A stretch of DNA of 64,000 nt from NCBI RefSeq assembly GCF_040529335.1, contig NZ_CP159534.1, positions 5,704,001 through 5,768,000 on the forward strand, in the 5' to 3' direction. This DNA is from Streptomyces sp. HUAS MG91 (GTDB lineage Bacteria > Actinomycetota > Actinomycetes > Streptomycetales > Streptomycetaceae). A model generated the notes under the pieces. The model saw nothing but the letters and a program-made list of their open reading frames with translations, did not search any database and was not told the origin of the DNA. Shown one piece after another: positions 63,088-64,000 of this stretch (position 1 is the first letter of the stretch; each line of letters starts with the position of its first letter). The position numbers and the translations under genes were made by a program.

Positions 63088-64000
63088 TTGAGACTCGACA
63101 GATCGTCAAGTGGGCACAGTAGACGAAGATTTGCCCGGCTCGCGCCGGCGCTGACCTCCGTCACCGCGCTGGCTCTGATCACAGGGCTGGCTGCGCAACC
63201 GGACGCCCTGACACCGAAGCAGGGCGACCGTACCGAAAAGGTCGGTTACGACTGGTACGAGGACACAGCCGCGGAGCAGCTGCGGCAGGACCAGTGCCTG
63301 ATGAACGGCGTGCTGCAACTGGGCGGCACAACCATGGCGGCTGTCGCTCAAGATGCCCTCAACCAGCCGGCGGACCAGCTGCATGTGCTGGCCAACCGAG
63401 AGCACTGGGAGGACACGCCGCTCAGCAAGGCCTACGACGCGGACAAGGCCTCCGCCAGGAAGGCCATGGACGATTTCGACACCCTGAAAACTGGGTGGTA
63501 CGACAAACTCGCCGGCCTGGACGCGCCCGGCGGGTTCACCGAGTCCGAATTCCACTGGCCGCCCGGCTCGGGCGGCGACGGCAAGAAGGACTTCTACGAT
63601 CAGACCGGGCTCGGGCAGTGGGTCGCGAACCGGTTCTGGCAGCAGGACAGTGACTTCTACGAGGACCCGACTCCGCTCGCCGACACGGCGACGAAGAACG
63701 CGGTGAAGGCTCTCGGGGCTCCGCTCTACGGCGCCGATACGGACGGATCGAGTGCGGAGTACGACCGTCACCAGGCCTACGACGTTCTGACGAACTGGAG
63801 TCTGGAGCCGACCGGTGCGGACAACGCCCGGATCTTCCTGGAGTCGGGCGGCTTCCCGACCTCGGCGCCGGAGTCGGACAGCGCGGAGTTCCGGATCGGG
63901 GTCGAGAACCTCAAGACCCGGTTCGCCGCGTGCGCGTGGCGTGACCCGATCGACCCCGACCGGGTACTGGGTGAGGAAGAGAGCACCTCCGCCGCGGAGT
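63088..64000 (+). CDS. Large secreted protein of unknown function (3' end outside window)
   Basis: The frame is open from TTG 63088 to the window end (at least 304 residues). TTG 63088 is preceded by GGGGGGA; GTG 63073 is an in-frame alternative. A basic stretch (SRRRFARLAP) and a hydrophobic segment (LTSVTALALITGLAAQ) form a signal peptide. The exported part is acidic and Trp/Tyr-rich, with blocks WYDKLAGLDAPGG, TGLGQWVANRFWQQDSDFYEDP and RFAACAWRDPIDPDRVLGEEE. The last block is reminiscent, from memory, of N-terminal regions of large Streptomyces polymorphic-toxin-like secreted proteins, but I cannot confirm this. Confidence 0.75.
   Translation, partial: MRLDRSSSGHSRRRFARLAPALTSVTALALITGLAAQPDALTPKQGDRTEKVGYDWYEDTAAEQLRQDQCLMNGVLQLGGTTMAAVAQDALNQPADQLHVLANREHWEDTPLSKAYDADKASARKAMDDFDTLKTGWYDKLAGLDAPGGFTESEFHWPPGSGGDGKKDFYDQTGLGQWVANRFWQQDSDFYEDPTPLADTATKNAVKALGAPLYGADTDGSSAEYDRHQAYDVLTNWSLEPTGADNARIFLESGGFPTSAPESDSAEFRIGVENLKTRFAACAWRDPIDPDRVLGEEESTSAAE

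Overview
The window is about 71-73% G+C chromosomal DNA from a Streptomyces species. Genus-level markers are a Scy/FilP coiled-coil cytoskeleton pair, a chitinase with the classic Streptomyces 12-bp promoter direct repeats, a NucS mismatch endonuclease, and a gene order that, from memory, follows the S. coelicolor core interval running from rho (about SCO5357) to icmA (SCO5415). No tRNA, rRNA, CRISPR array, insertion sequence or phage gene was seen.

Layout. (1) 1-7.3 kb: 3' end of rho, an LCP cell-wall ligase, rpmE, then prfA-prmC-tsaC-(pseudo)phosphatase-glyA. (2) 7.4-17.5 kb: a WecA/TagO-like transferase, the full F-ATPase operon atpIBEFHAGDC and a DUF2550 protein. (3) 17.5-30.3 kb: chitinase, a NarL-type two-component pair, a membrane protein, PduO-type cobalamin adenosyltransferase, 3-hydroxybutyryl-CoA dehydrogenase, a STAS protein, a membrane-anchored P-loop protein, nucS, an SCO5389-type protein, a luciferase-like oxidoreductase and a small Cys/His protein. 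(4) 30.3-39.9 kb: two tandem paralogous ABC exporters, then FilP and Scy. (5) 40.1-42.9 kb: methylmalonyl-CoA epimerase, thiolase and MeaB. (6) 43.0-49.4 kb: a PepSY protein divergent from a RapA1/RapA2-like two-component system, AbsC-like MarR, three AIM24 paralogues, a DUF3817 protein and a thiamine-binding-type protein. (7) 49.7-54.5 kb: a cellulose-synthase-like GT2, a GlxA copper-radical oxidase and a GH6 glucanase. This cell-surface glucan cassette sits between two DUF3817 loci. (8) 54.7-57.4 kb: MarR, DUF3817 and isobutyryl-CoA mutase large subunit. (9) 57.5-64 kb: a two-component system divergent from a MurG-like transferase plus a LegB-like 4,6-dehydratase, a secreted FG-GAP protein, and the start of an unidentified secreted protein.

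Themes. Five scattered genes belong to B12 and short-chain acyl-CoA metabolism: adenosyltransferase, epimerase, MeaB, IcmA and thiolase. Many genes concern the envelope and polar growth: LCP, WecA-like, Scy/FilP, CslA/GlxA/GH6 and the MurG-like pair. Five intergenic loci carry copies of one dispersed palindromic repeat with core GCGCGGGGAACTGCGCG.

Best leads: the two-component/MurG-like/LegB-like locus with 11-bp-spaced direct repeats in its divergent promoter; the glucan cassette bounded by a repeat palindrome; a tyrosine-phosphatase-like protein whose catalytic Cys is Ser; a 20-bp perfect palindrome inside the icmA promoter; and two genes that look frameshifted by one base (the sensor kinase at 57.5-58.9 kb and the FG-GAP protein at 61.8-62.8 kb). 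All product calls come from reading the sequence; no database search was run.
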